Below, in pieces: positions 8,518-17,492 of a DNA stretch of 64,000 bases. The notes beneath the pieces were generated by a model. The model did no database searches. It saw only the letters and a program-made list of their open reading frames with translations, and was not told the origin of the DNA. Source of the DNA: JAJFJD01 sp965228975 (GTDB lineage Bacteria > Pseudomonadota > Alphaproteobacteria > UBA8366); assembly GCA_965228975.1 (NCBI GenBank), contig OZ245851.1, positions 372,001-436,000 of the forward strand, given 5' to 3'. Each line of letters opens with the position of its first letter. Positions within the stretch are counted from its first letter, which is position 1. The translations under genes were made by a program, and so were the position numbers.

Positions 8518-9711
8518 TTGCCTGACGCGAACGATGCACCGGTGCCGGCGCAGACCAAGAAGGAAAGCGGGAAGCTTCCTTTCACGACGCGGCGCTTTTT
8601 GCGCGGGTTGTCGCATGATGTCGGTAAACGCCGGCATTTGAAGCTGCAGCATATAGTAGCCGCAGTCGTGATCGTTGCTGCAGGGACATGGGCAGCGTTG
8701 GAGGTTCATGAACGTGTCACCCATGTTTACGAATATGATGCACGGATCACCGGGAATCTCATTACCGTCAGCAGCCGCGTCGCGGGCTGGGTGACCAAAA
8801 TCGCTGTTATCGAAGGAGCCGCCGTCAACACCGGGCAGGTGTTGATCACGATCGATTCCCGTGAATCCAAGCTGCAGTTGCGGGAGATCGAATCCCGTCG
8901 GCAGCGGATCAACGCGGACCGGGCGAGGATGCGGACGGAACGCGGTCTGATCGATCAGCAAACGCAGACGCGCTACCAAACGTTGGTTTCGGCGCGCGGT
9001 GCGGCGTCGGCGGCCGTGGCGGCGCTCGAGCCGCAGCTCGATTTGGCGAAAAGGAACCTCGCACGCGCGAATTCGCTATTCGAAAAAAAGGTCATCCCAC
9101 GTCGGCAGCTCGATGAAGCACGCACAAACATGCGCAAGATCGACGGGGACTACAGGCAGGCGGTCGCCGTCCTCGAACAGTCGCGCGCCCGTTTGCTCGA
9201 GGCGAAGGCGGATCGAGCGCGGCTTGATGTTCTCGACGGCGAGATCGAAATGCTCCGTTTCGAAGAAGCGGAGCTTCAGGCGAAGGAAGACCAGCAGAAA
9301 CTCGATATTGCGGATCGCACGATTCGGGCGCCGGTCGACGGTGTCGTCGACAAGACGTTCGTCGAGACAGGCGAGTATGTGACGCCGGGTCAACGGCTTG
9401 CCATCGTCCATGACCCGACCGAAATCTGGATCGAGGCCAACATCAAGGAAACCGAAATTCGGAAGCTGAAGATTGGCCAGCCGGTTCACGTCCTCGTGGA
9501 TGCGTATCCGGACGAGACCTTCGTTGGCAAGGTCGCCGTGATCGGCAGTTCCACGACAAGTGAATTCGCGTTGTTGCCGACGCCGAATCCCAGCGGCAAC
9601 TTCACGAAAATCACTCAACGCCTTCCCGTTCGAATTGCGATCGACCAGCAGGCTCGGAAACTGCGGCCGGGCATGATGGTCGAGGTCAATATTGATATCC
9701 GGGGACGTTGA
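8518..9711 (+). CDS. emrA: EmrA-type membrane fusion protein (HlyD family)
   Basis: 397 residues. It starts at a TTG preceded by a strong ACGGAGG Shine-Dalgarno about 7 bases away, and no better start is visible. A cytoplasmic N-terminus of about 40 residues is followed by one membrane helix (IVAAVVIVAAGTWAALEV). Next come the biotinyl-lipoyl-like halves (GNLITVSSRVAGWVTKIAV and TIRAPVDGVVDKTFVETGEY) on either side of a long coiled-coil hairpin (about residues 130-260), then a beta-barrel region. It is the periplasmic adaptor that links the EmrB-type transporter to an outer-membrane channel. No TolC-like gene lies nearby. Confidence 0.9.
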   Translation: MPDANDAPVPAQTKKESGKLPFTTRRFLRGLSHDVGKRRHLKLQHIVAAVVIVAAGTWAALEVHERVTHVYEYDARITGNLITVSSRVAGWVTKIAVIEGAAVNTGQVLITIDSRESKLQLREIESRRQRINADRARMRTERGLIDQQTQTRYQTLVSARGAASAAVAALEPQLDLAKRNLARANSLFEKKVIPRRQLDEARTNMRKIDGDYRQAVAVLEQSRARLLEAKADRARLDVLDGEIEMLRFEEAELQAKEDQQKLDIADRTIRAPVDGVVDKTFVETGEYVTPGQRLAIVHDPTEIWIEANIKETEIRKLKIGQPVHVLVDAYPDETFVGKVAVIGSSTTSEFALLPTPNPSGNFTKITQRLPVRIAIDQQARKLRPGMMVEVNIDIRGR

Positions 9712-11266
9712 CGCCCTATTTGAGCGGTACGGACCTTCTTATCGCTGGTTTGTAACCCTCGCCGGCGTCACCGGCGCGGTCGCGATGATTCTGTCGGCGA
9801 CGATCGTCAACGTGGCGGTTCCGAGCGTGATGGGCGCTTTCGGAATCGGACAGGACCGGGCGCAATGGATCGCCACGGCGTTCATCGCGACGATGGTCGC
9901 GAGCCAGTTGTTGAGTGCCTGGCTCGCCAACAGTCTCGGCGAAAAACTCGCCTTCCTCATCATCAACTTGATCTTCTTGGTTGGGACGGCGATCACGATT
10001 TCGGCGACCAATCTGGAACTCCTGATTCTGGGGCGGGTGATCCAAGGGTTCGCCGCGGGCGCCATCCAGCCGATGGTCATGGCGCTGATCTTCCGGGTAT
10101 TTCCGGCGCAACGGCGGGGGTTGGCCATGGGCGTCTACGGCATGGGCATTCAGATCGCACCCATGTTGGGTCCCATGTTCGGCGGGATCGTGATCGACGC
10201 GATCAGCTGGCGGCAGATATTCCTCGTGCCGGTGCCGTTGTGTCTGATTTCCATGACACTCGGGCTCATTTTCATGCCGGGCCGGCTCACGTTCGGCAAG
10301 CTGCCCCACTTCGATTGGTCCGGCTTTATCCTGCTGTGCACCGCGCTGGTCTTTCTCTTGTCGGCCGGGGCCAACGGTCAGCGGTTCGGCTGGTTCTCCG
10401 ACACGCTTCTGTTGATGGTGACGGCCGGTCTTGGGGCCGCCGCGTGGTTCGTCATTCTGCAATTGCGCTCGTCGTCGCCATTGCTGGATTTCTCGTTGTT
10501 CCGCAATGCGCAGTTCGCGTCGGCGGTCCTGGTGTCGTTCGTGTTCGGGATCGGTAATTTCGCCTCCAATTACATCATCCCGATCTTCGTCCAGGAGGTA
10601 CAAGGGTTCTCGCCGAGCTTGGCCGGGTTCCTGTTGGTGCCGGCGGGGATCCTCGTGATTTCGGGCACACCCTTGTTCGGCCGGCTGGTGGACCGCTTCC
10701 CCGCCCATATCATGGTGATGGTGGGAGTCAGTCTATTCGCCTTGGGGAACTTTCTGATGAGCGGCGCCGACGTCAACACGTCCTTCTGGACGTTGAGCCT
10801 TTTCATCGTGGTCGCCCGGTCCGGCATGGCGCTGATCATGCCGTCGGTCAATGCCGCGGCGTTGCGGGCTTTGACGCCGGAGCAGCTCAGCAAGGGCTCC
10901 GGCACGATGAATTTCTGTCGCCAGTTCGGCGGGTCCTGCGGGATCGCCTCTCTCGTGGTGTTCATGGAACAGCGCACCCAATTCCACGGGGAAGCGCTGA
11001 CCGCGACCCAAACCGCCGCCAATCCGGCGAGCCGAGAATTGCTCGATCAAGTGGCCGGCATCATGAACGAGGCGGGCGTGCCCGAAGCGCTGCACCAGCC
11101 GGGCGCGTTGCACTACCTGGGTCAGGTGATCGAAGCGCAAGCCGAAACGCTGGGGTTCCAGGATGGGTTCGTCATGATAACCGTGATGTTCGTGCTGACC
11201 TTGATTCCCGCGTGGATCCTGGGCCGGGCGAAACCAAAGGATCGATTGGACGGCGATGGCGACTGA
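9692..11266 (+). CDS. emrB: EmrB-type DHA2 family multidrug efflux MFS transporter
   Basis: 524 residues, usual for 14-helix DHA2 transporters. It starts at a TTG that overlaps the end of emrA by 20 bases, with GAGG just upstream, so translation is coupled. Family features include TIVNVAVPSVMGAFG in helix 1, the WIATAFIATMVASQLLSAWLA segment, the LGRVIQGFAAGAIQP motif in helix 4, and the GPMFGGIVID antiporter motif in helix 5. It exports hydrophobic compounds by proton antiport with the adaptor encoded upstream. The range of substrates cannot be read from sequence. Confidence 0.92.
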   Translation: MISGDVDALFERYGPSYRWFVTLAGVTGAVAMILSATIVNVAVPSVMGAFGIGQDRAQWIATAFIATMVASQLLSAWLANSLGEKLAFLIINLIFLVGTAITISATNLELLILGRVIQGFAAGAIQPMVMALIFRVFPAQRRGLAMGVYGMGIQIAPMLGPMFGGIVIDAISWRQIFLVPVPLCLISMTLGLIFMPGRLTFGKLPHFDWSGFILLCTALVFLLSAGANGQRFGWFSDTLLLMVTAGLGAAAWFVILQLRSSSPLLDFSLFRNAQFASAVLVSFVFGIGNFASNYIIPIFVQEVQGFSPSLAGFLLVPAGILVISGTPLFGRLVDRFPAHIMVMVGVSLFALGNFLMSGADVNTSFWTLSLFIVVARSGMALIMPSVNAAALRALTPEQLSKGSGTMNFCRQFGGSCGIASLVVFMEQRTQFHGEALTATQTAANPASRELLDQVAGIMNEAGVPEALHQPGALHYLGQVIEAQAETLGFQDGFVMITVMFVLTLIPAWILGRAKPKDRLDGDGD

Positions 11267-11282
11267 CGGCGATTATTCGACG

Positions 11283-11768
11283 CTATAGGTCCTTCAGAAT
11301 GGTCTCGGCGCTGGATATGCCATAACTGCCATCCGGCTCTAGGTTGAGCTTCCTGATCACGCCATCGTCGACGACCATGGCATAGCGCTTGGACCGCAGG
11401 CCCATGCCGCTTGCGCTGCGGTCGATTTCCATGCCGACCGCCATCGTGAAGTCGGCATTCCCGTCCGATAGCATCGTGATGGACCGGCCCTCGTCCTGCG
11501 CCTTGCCCCAGGCGTCCATCACCGCCGCGTCGTTCACCGCGATGCAGACGATTTCGTCGACGCCTTTCGCCTTGATCGCGTCGGCATGCTTCACGAACCC
11601 GGGAAGGTGCCGGGCGGAGCAGGTTTGAGTGAATGCGCCGGGAACTGCAAAAAGGACGACGCGTTTCCCGGCAAAATACTCATCGGTCGACAGCGGCTTC
11701 GGCGCACCGTCGTCCCCAAGCCGATGCAATGTTTCAGAGGGGAGGGGGTCGCCTTCCTTGATCGCCAT
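11283..11768 (-). CDS. Peroxiredoxin of the Prx5 (PrxII-E) type
   Basis: 161 residues from the ATG at 11768; the open frame upstream of it lacks family similarity. The peroxidatic Cys lies in the hallmark VPGAFTQTCS at about residue 50. It is followed by HLPGFVKHAD and the typical VNDAAVMDAWGKAQ stretch. It reduces hydrogen peroxide and organic hydroperoxides in the cytosol using thioredoxin, glutaredoxin or glutathione. The gene converges with emrB, stops 16 bases apart, and stands alone. Confidence 0.9.
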   Translation of the reverse strand: MAIKEGDPLPSETLHRLGDDGAPKPLSTDEYFAGKRVVLFAVPGAFTQTCSARHLPGFVKHADAIKAKGVDEIVCIAVNDAAVMDAWGKAQDEGRSITMLSDGNADFTMAVGMEIDRSASGMGLRSKRYAMVVDDGVIRKLNLEPDGSYGISSAETILKDL

Positions 11769-11952
11769 AATGCGGTGCTCTCTCGCGTGCCTCGTTGCAG
11801 CAATCCATGACGCGCCGATCGGCGGCATGCCGAGGCGCCGGGCGAACGGTATCACGGAAATCTGGCGTGGACGAGTCGCGGGCGCCGACAATGCCGGCCG
11901 CAACGGAATGCGCAGTGCCGATCGGGCGCGAGTATTGCGACGGGATCGGCGG

Positions 11953-12834
11953 CTAGCTTTTCGCTTGCACCTGCTTCGGTTTCCAGGCTTCGACGCGGCG
12001 CTCCGCGTCTTCGCGCTGTTCGGCCGACAGGGTCGGGCCGATCTCGTCCCGCTTATCGGCTGCCGATTTGTTGCCGCCGCGAGCCGAAAGGGTCAACCAC
12101 ATGAATGCGGCGACAATGTCCTTCTCGACGCCGTCGCCATTTGCCATGCGAACGCCGATCCGGTGCTGCGCCCGAACATGTCCTTGGCGGGCGGCCTCGA
12201 GGAACCACCGTGCGGATTCGGCTTTGTCCGTCTTTACGCCGAAACCGTCCCGGTATCGCTTGCCCATATTGTATTGGGCCTTATCGAAACCTTGTTTCGC
12301 GGCCATCAATATCCATTTGGACGCTTCCGTTTCGCTCTTGTCGACCCCGAAACCGTAATCGTACATGCGGCCGAGGGCGTATTGCGATCGGACCAATCCT
12401 TGTCCGGCCGCCTTCTTGAGCCAGTCGACGGCCATTCCGTAATCCTGGTTGACGCCGGTGCCGGCCAAATAGGCGAGGCCGAGATTATGCTGCGCTTGCG
12501 AGTCGCCCTGGTCAGCAGCCTTGGTCCACCATTCGATCGCCTTGCTGCGGTCCTGGTGCAACCCTTTTCCTTCGTCGTACATCACGCCGATGTTGAACTG
12601 CGCGCGGGAGTCCCCTTGCGCCGCGAGCGGCTGCCATTCGTTGAACGCGGTCAGAAAATCGCCGCGCTGATATGCCTGCCACCCGTCGTCAAATCCAGCG
12701 GAAGCATTCGATACGGCAGCCATGCTGCTTAACGCCATAACGGCGACGATGGCGATTCCGGCCGATTTGATCTTCCGCACCAGGTCGGGCGCCCACACGC
12801 CGCTGGCCTGTATTTGATTAATCCGCGTTTTCAT
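11953..12834 (-). CDS. Sel1-like tetratricopeptide repeat protein, secreted
   Basis: 293 residues. The ATG at 12834 follows GGAGGAG. A positively charged N-terminus leads into a signal or anchor helix (AIVAVMALSSMAAVSNASA, about residues 29-47). About six Sel1 repeats fill the rest, each with the pattern A-x-x-x-LGxxYxxGxGVxxDxxxAxxWxxKAAxQG. Sel1 proteins act as periplasmic scaffolds in envelope or signalling complexes. The gene lies 24 bases downstream of the MlaC-like gene and probably shares its transcript, which suggests an envelope role. Confidence 0.85.
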   Translation of the reverse strand: MKTRINQIQASGVWAPDLVRKIKSAGIAIVAVMALSSMAAVSNASAGFDDGWQAYQRGDFLTAFNEWQPLAAQGDSRAQFNIGVMYDEGKGLHQDRSKAIEWWTKAADQGDSQAQHNLGLAYLAGTGVNQDYGMAVDWLKKAAGQGLVRSQYALGRMYDYGFGVDKSETEASKWILMAAKQGFDKAQYNMGKRYRDGFGVKTDKAESARWFLEAARQGHVRAQHRIGVRMANGDGVEKDIVAAFMWLTLSARGGNKSAADKRDEIGPTLSAEQREDAERRVEAWKPKQVQAKS

Positions 12835-12858
12835 AGCGCTCCTCCAACATCGCCAGAC

Positions 12859-13479
12859 TTATGAGGATCTCGCCGAGAATGACGATACTTTCGCCCGAAG
12901 GATTTCAATGAGTCCCACGACCCCTTCCTTGCGGACGATTGTCTCGAACTCCGATCGCTGTGCTGCCGCCATGCTGACCCCTTCGACCATGACGTCGATT
13001 ATTTTATGGCCATTCCCTCTGTTTCGAACCCGCCAACCCGCCTTTAGGGGCGGCCCTGCCTGGCGGGCAATTTCCGTAACGACGATTGCGTCGCGCCGCC
13101 CGAGCGGTTTTGCCGAGGTGATAGAAAATGTCTCCCCTGCGTAGCCACCCAGCCGGATTGCATACGTGCGAACCACGAACTCGCTGAAGAGGTTTAGATA
13201 CTCTTCGCGCTGATCCGGTGTTGCGGTTCGCCAATTCTTGCTCAGTACAAACCGTCCGATCGTCGTCAGGTCGAAATGTTGCCGCAACAGATCGCGTATT
13301 TTCGCTTCTCGCTCGGATAGAGGTATTCCCTTATCGGCAAGGAGCTTGACCGCATTATCCCCAAGTTCCTGTATGAATTTCGACGCTTCTTCTGGTGAGG
13401 TTTTGTCCGCCGCCGTGACGGGTTGAAACGCCATCGCGCAGAACAAAAGGCTCAAAACTATAAGCCGGCTCAAAGTCAT
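12859..13479 (-). CDS. MlaC/Ttg2D-like periplasmic phospholipid-binding protein
   Basis: 206 residues from the ATG at 13479, chosen because GGAGG stands five bases before it; in-frame starts further upstream lack this. A signal peptide (RLIVLSLLFCAMAFQPVTAA) is followed by the family's FIQELGDNAVKLLAD helix. The typical RQHFDLTTIGRFVLSKNWRTATPDQREEY block, VRTYAIRLGGYAGE, and IIDVMVEGVSMAAAQRSEFETIVRKEG near the C-terminus follow. MlaC carries phospholipids between the outer-membrane and inner-membrane parts of the Mla system. No mlaDEF genes adjoin, so this is a stand-alone copy that could serve another lipid or hopanoid route. Confidence 0.85.
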   Translation of the reverse strand: MTLSRLIVLSLLFCAMAFQPVTAADKTSPEEASKFIQELGDNAVKLLADKGIPLSEREAKIRDLLRQHFDLTTIGRFVLSKNWRTATPDQREEYLNLFSEFVVRTYAIRLGGYAGETFSITSAKPLGRRDAIVVTEIARQAGPPLKAGWRVRNRGNGHKIIDVMVEGVSMAAAQRSEFETIVRKEGVVGLIEILRAKVSSFSARSS

Positions 13480-13805
13480 CCGACCTCCAATTACTTGACC
13501 CATATGTACGGGTTTGTTCGCCACCCGTATTCCCCATCCGGAGCCCCTCTCGGATGGAGGGCGATCATATAGGAAGCGGCCGCTTAATACAATTCAGTAT
13601 TCGTCCTTTAGGGGTAATAAAAGTCAAAGTAAATAGCGTTGTTAACCAAGCGTTATTATTCAATTTCCGCAAGTGATGAACCAATATCCAGGCAAATAGA
13701 CCCCTCAAATATCCACTTAGTACGAGAGGGCTAATTCGGATTTGCCGTACCTCCCGGCATGGTCCGAAGGGCAAAATAAGAAAAAAGGATACGGAGGGAG
13801 CGACC
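13480..13805. other. AT-rich intergenic stretch between divergent genes
   Basis: Divergent promoter space between the mlaC-like gene and the small membrane protein gene at 13806. The part from about 13585 to 13720 is clearly AT-richer than the surroundings. I see no gene, no strong palindrome and no convincing -35/-10 pair that I would defend. Confidence 0.4.
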
Positions 13806-14093
13806 ATGACGGTAACCATGCTGTCCGCCCTTATTGGATTAGGCGTTAGCCTTGCTCTTGTATACGTGGTCTACGTTCGCCGCCGTGCGCACCGGCGCGA
13901 CGAATCGGCGTATTCGGAGGCTGGCGCCGACGTGTTCGGGATCCGGCCCGGCGAGTTGGACGAATTCCGCCGGTCCGCGCGCGATCAACTGCACAGTCAG
14001 CGCGAGCAATGGGACCGCGACTATCATCCCGAAGCGGCCACCGCGCTCCCCGGACGGGTCGCCGGAATTCCGCGGGCGTTGCGGGTCAGGTAG
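13806..14093 (+). CDS. Small single-pass membrane protein, hypothetical
   Basis: 95 residues with a good GGAGGGAG Shine-Dalgarno about 5 bases before the ATG. One N-terminal membrane helix (MLSALIGLGVSLALVYVVYV) is followed by an Arg-rich stop-transfer stretch (RRRAHRRDE). A short soluble tail contains DVFGIRPGELDEFRRSARDQ. The expected topology is N-out, tail in the cytosol. I recognise no family. The AT-rich upstream region and the clean ribosome-binding site argue that it is a real gene. Confidence 0.6.
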   Translation: MTVTMLSALIGLGVSLALVYVVYVRRRAHRRDESAYSEAGADVFGIRPGELDEFRRSARDQLHSQREQWDRDYHPEAATALPGRVAGIPRALRVR

Positions 14094-14263
14094 GCGCGAG
14101 CGGCGTCGACCAACTACCCCCGACATGCCATTTCGGTCCGGATGCAATTCGGACTAATACCGCTGCGCCGGGGGACTGTGCTCATGGATGTTTGAAGCCC
14201 GCCGGTCAACTCTTATACGCTTGAAATATAACAAAGAATAGAATCGCACCGGAGAAATCTGGA

Positions 14264-14371
14264 ATGCCTTGGTCGGAGTCGGTCGTCATGATGACGCGGT
14301 TGGTGTGTTTCACCGCAATCGTGACCTCACCCGCCTGGATGTTTGCGGTCTATTTCGTATATCGCGGATGA
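14264..14371 (+). CDS. Possible 35-residue hydrophobic small protein
   Basis: A short frame starting MPWSESVVMMTR, then a hydrophobic run (LVCFTAIVTSPAWMFAVYFV), and ending YRG. GGAGAAATCTGGA lies directly upstream as a plausible ribosome-binding site. The predicted product is essentially one membrane helix. A perfect hairpin overlaps its stop codon. No comparison is possible here, so coding status is tentative. Confidence 0.35.
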   Translation: MPWSESVVMMTRLVCFTAIVTSPAWMFAVYFVYRG

Positions 14372-14392
14372 CCGCATGGACGCGGTCATCCG
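14365..14392 (+). terminator. Perfect 11-bp inverted repeat overlapping the small ORF stop
   Basis: CGGATGACCGC (14365-14375) is the exact reverse complement of GCGGTCATCCG (14382-14392), with a 6-base loop. No T-run follows, so it is not a canonical intrinsic terminator. It may stabilise an mRNA 3' end, act with Rho, or be a protein-binding palindrome. Confidence 0.4.
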
Positions 14393-14569
14393 GACGAATC
14401 GGGCGTGGAAGGTCTGGACGCCCGACGAATGACGGCGGCGGCAAGCGGCGGAAATCGACCCCCTCGGGCGTCATATTGTCGTTCGATTTGCTGCATGTTT
14501 AATGGCTGGCTTGGCGTGCGGACCGATGATGAACCCGGCGCGTGCCGGCGAGAGGACGGGTAACGGATC

Positions 14570-15376
14570 ATGAGCGACACTGGGTCGTTCACAAACGAAA
14601 CGGAACGGGACGACGCCGAGCGCGCGGGCGGCGACGCGGCGAATGGCGACCGACTGCTGCGCAAGGATCTCATCCTTTTGGGCGACGCGCTGGATCTCAT
14701 TACCCTGTCGCAGGGTTATCACTCACCGGCGGTACCGCCACTTCTCCGGACATTGATCCGCGACGTACGGAAACTCGAAGAAACGGATGAGGCCGTGCCG
14801 GCAGCCGGTGAGGCAGATACCGGGACCGCGCCACCGGACGCCACCGAAGTGGACCAAGACGCTGCTGCGGCGGAGGCCGGTTCGGGCGCTGAGACGCCGG
14901 AAGAAGTGCCGGCGGAAACGAAAGAGGCGCCGAATTCGGATGAGATCTCGGCCCTGCAGAATCGGGTCAAGTCCGCCGACGACAAGCTGGCGGCGTTGAC
15001 GGGGGCCGTAGGGCAACTGATCGACGTGCTGCAGCGGAATGCCACGGCCGGCGTCCGTGGCGGTGCGGACCGGCGGCAGTCCTTTCGGGTTCCCGGCGTC
15101 AACGCCAAGGTCATCGTCCGCGGCCGAGATTACGAGGTCGTGAACTGGAGCAAGTCCGGCTTTCTGATCAAAGCGGGCGACACCGATCGGTTCAGCCGAC
15201 GCGGCTTCGATTTTCATTTCGTCCTGGAGCTGCCCGACGAGGTGATCGAATTCCAAGGGCGCGCGACCCCGGTGCGTATCGAGCGCGAAACGCTGGCGGC
15301 GGAGTTCAGCAATCTCGACGAAGCGACCGCCGAGAAGATGGGCGCCGTGGCCGATGCGCTGGGCGCCGGCGGCTAG
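14570..15376 (+). CDS. PilZ-domain protein
   Basis: 268 residues. The first about 160 are acidic and low-complexity, rich in Ala, Glu and Asp, with a helical stretch EISALQNRVKSADDKLAAL that may form a coiled coil. The C-terminal about 100 residues form a PilZ domain: RRQSFRVPG supplies the Arg-rich c-di-GMP loop and VVNWSKSGFLI the NxSxxG motif. PilZ domains bind c-di-GMP and modulate motility, exopolysaccharide or enzymes. It precedes an O-antigen ligase-like gene on the same strand, 128 bases away, so a link to surface polysaccharide is possible but not shown. Confidence 0.8.
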   Translation: MSDTGSFTNETERDDAERAGGDAANGDRLLRKDLILLGDALDLITLSQGYHSPAVPPLLRTLIRDVRKLEETDEAVPAAGEADTGTAPPDATEVDQDAAAAEAGSGAETPEEVPAETKEAPNSDEISALQNRVKSADDKLAALTGAVGQLIDVLQRNATAGVRGGADRRQSFRVPGVNAKVIVRGRDYEVVNWSKSGFLIKAGDTDRFSRRGFDFHFVLELPDEVIEFQGRATPVRIERETLAAEFSNLDEATAEKMGAVADALGAGG

Positions 15377-15504
15377 GTCGGTAGGGCAAATCCCCAAACA
15401 GCTACGATCGGTGCCGGCGGGTAGAGCGTTCGGATCATGGGTTTCGCCGCGCGCCGCGTGCCGGTAAGGTTGCGCCGCCGACCACGCTGGACGAGGGCGC
15501 ATAG

Positions 15505-16788
15505 GTGCCGACGTTGCTGACTCTTCATCGCCAACCCTTTGTCGTTGCCGCCTTCCTGCTGCCGTTTGCCGCGCTGTTTCAGAACAAGCTGCTCACGGTT
15601 GTTCTGTTGGCGCTGACGGCGGCGGTTCTTATCCTGTCCCGTTGCTGGCTCGCCGCCCGTGACTGGCGGCCCGCATGGCCGATCCTTACCGGTCTCGCGT
15701 TGCTTTTGCTGTGGGCGTTGGCATCGGCTTTGTGGTCGATCGATGCAGCGCATTCCTTGAAGCGGTTCGGACGACTGCTCCCGACGGTTTTGGCGGGCAT
15801 CGTTATTGGATTTGCGGCGTTGTCCGTCGACCGCGACCAACGGAGATGTCTGGTCGTGGCGACCGCGGCCGGAATGTTGATTGCCGGTGTACTCGCACTC
15901 TTTGGCGAAATCGCAAGGTCGGGGGCCATGGGAGATTCCAAGGTGAATCCGGTCCTGAACTGGATGGCGTATTGGCATTTCCGTCCCTTCAGCGCACTTG
16001 CCGCAATCATGATCTTTCCCATGATGGCGGCGGCGGTACGGGGCACTCATCGGGCGCTGATCCTCATGGCAATCGCCGCGATGGGTTGCGCTATCGTTTT
16101 TGCCGGTGCGTCGGCGTCCAAGCTCGCGCTTGTTCTCGGTTTACCGGTATTCCTGTTGGCATGGCGTTGGGGACGACCGACGCTGCGTGTGCTGGCGATC
16201 GGTCTCCCGGTCGCTTTCATTTTTCTTCCCGGGCTTGTCACCGCGCTCGATTTGCCGTCGTTGTTGAGCGCGCAGGATCGAACGATCCATAGTTCGGCCG
16301 CGCATCGTTTGGCGATCATGCGCTTCGTGAACGAGCGGATCGACGAGCGGCCGACCCTCGGTTGGGGATTACACACATCGCGACTCCTGCCCGGCGGGGG
16401 GGCGGACGCGCGAATCGATCCACGCTATGCCGATATCATGGCGGTAATGTCGAAGGTTCCCACGACGGAAGTCGAATTGCTGTCGTTGCATCCGCATAAC
16501 GCATCGCAACAAATGCGGGTCGAACTCGGTATCCCGGGCTTACTGTTATATGCGCTGTTGTTCGCAGTGTGCGGCATGGCGCTTCTGCGCCGGTTCCCCG
16601 AGGGGCCGCCGCTCGCCGCCGGAGGCGGTGCGCTTGTGGCGGTATTCGTGATCGGGCAACTGAGTTTCAGCGCCTGGCAGAGTTGGTGGATCAGCGCGCA
16701 GCTTCTCTGTGTTTGCCTGTTTCTGGCCATGATGGCCCCGCGGCAGGTTGGCGTTTCAGCCGATGACGAGGTTACCGCAGCGGGATAG
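15505..16788 (+). CDS. O-antigen ligase / polymerase (Wzy_C) family membrane protein
   Basis: 427 residues starting at a GTG with GAGGGCG upstream. There are about ten to twelve membrane helices. The large periplasmic loop (about residues 270-340) has the family signature: RLAIMRFVNERIDERPTLGW, then LLSLHPHNASQQMRVELGIPG, including the conserved HPHN. Such inner-membrane proteins join or polymerise undecaprenyl-linked glycans, either transferring O-antigen to lipid A core or polymerising capsule repeats. No glycosyltransferase cluster surrounds it, so the glycan is unknown. A strong terminator follows. Confidence 0.8.
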   Translation: MPTLLTLHRQPFVVAAFLLPFAALFQNKLLTVVLLALTAAVLILSRCWLAARDWRPAWPILTGLALLLLWALASALWSIDAAHSLKRFGRLLPTVLAGIVIGFAALSVDRDQRRCLVVATAAGMLIAGVLALFGEIARSGAMGDSKVNPVLNWMAYWHFRPFSALAAIMIFPMMAAAVRGTHRALILMAIAAMGCAIVFAGASASKLALVLGLPVFLLAWRWGRPTLRVLAIGLPVAFIFLPGLVTALDLPSLLSAQDRTIHSSAAHRLAIMRFVNERIDERPTLGWGLHTSRLLPGGGADARIDPRYADIMAVMSKVPTTEVELLSLHPHNASQQMRVELGIPGLLLYALLFAVCGMALLRRFPEGPPLAAGGGALVAVFVIGQLSFSAWQSWWISAQLLCVCLFLAMMAPRQVGVSADDEVTAAG

Positions 16789-16800
16789 TCGGCAACGGCA

Positions 16801-16837
16801 AAGGCCCGGCGTCGAGCGTCGCCGGGCCTTCGTCTTT
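16801..16837. terminator. Bidirectional intrinsic terminator
   Basis: AAGGCCCGGCG (16801-16811) pairs perfectly with CGCCGGGCCTT (16820-16830), followed by CGTCTTTT. It lies between the convergent ligase-like gene and the decarboxylase subunit gene, so it can serve both. Confidence 0.8.
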
Positions 16838-16857
16838 TCGAAACTCCGTCGAAAGGT

Positions 16858-17487
16858 TTAGTTCTTACCGAGCAGGGCCTCGCGGAACTTGCCCTTGATC
16901 CAGGACGCATCGCGCGACCGGAAGATCTTCGGCGCGTCGGTCGGGGCGACCTTCAACAGAACGAAGGACGTACCGTTCGATTCCCGCAGCATCTTGGCGG
17001 CTTCGGCGATCTGCGAGTCCTCGGTCACGGTCCGCACGTTCTTGATGGCGCCGCCTTCGGCCATTTTGGCGATATCGACGCCGCGCGCAGTATGGCCTTC
17101 CTGCCAGCCTGTTTCGCCGTAATGCCCGTTGTCGACGCAGACAATGCTGAGGTTCGGCGGGTTCATCACGCCGATCGTCGCCAGCGTGCCGACGTTCATC
17201 AGCAATTCGCCGTCGCCGGTCAGGACCACGACGCGCCGGTCCGGTTGCGCGAGCGCGAGCCCCAATCCCATGGCGGCGGCCGCCCCCATGGCGCCGCTCA
17301 ACGTGAATGCCCTCGGAACGTCGCCGAAGGTGGCGAGGACGTCGTCTTTCGTTCCGGCAAGGCCGGTGACATACAACACGTCGTCCGGATCGTCGCCGAT
17401 CAATTTTTTGACGGCATCGCGGCGTTCCAGTTGGCCCTTGGTGGCTTTCTCGTCCGGGCCGGTGCGAAGATTTGGTTTGCTGGACAT
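16858..17487 (-). CDS. ThDP-dependent decarboxylase, small/C-terminal (PP-domain) subunit, sulfopyruvate/phosphonopyruvate decarboxylase-like
   Basis: 209 residues from the ATG at 17487; the frame stays open further upstream only as a shadow of the partner gene. The thiamine diphosphate and Mg-binding motif is clear: GDGELLMNVGTLATIGVMN, then CVDNGHYGETGWQEGHT. It corresponds to the C-terminal half of phosphonopyruvate and sulfopyruvate decarboxylases (ComE-like). Together with the neighbour 5 bases upstream it would form a heteromeric 2-oxo-acid decarboxylase. The true substrate is uncertain. No phosphonate or coenzyme M genes are near; a PrpF isomerase lies divergently. Confidence 0.85.
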   Translation of the reverse strand: MSSKPNLRTGPDEKATKGQLERRDAVKKLIGDDPDDVLYVTGLAGTKDDVLATFGDVPRAFTLSGAMGAAAAMGLGLALAQPDRRVVVLTGDGELLMNVGTLATIGVMNPPNLSIVCVDNGHYGETGWQEGHTARGVDIAKMAEGGAIKNVRTVTEDSQIAEAAKMLRESNGTSFVLLKVAPTDAPKIFRSRDASWIKGKFREALLGKN

Positions 17488-17492
17488 GATAC

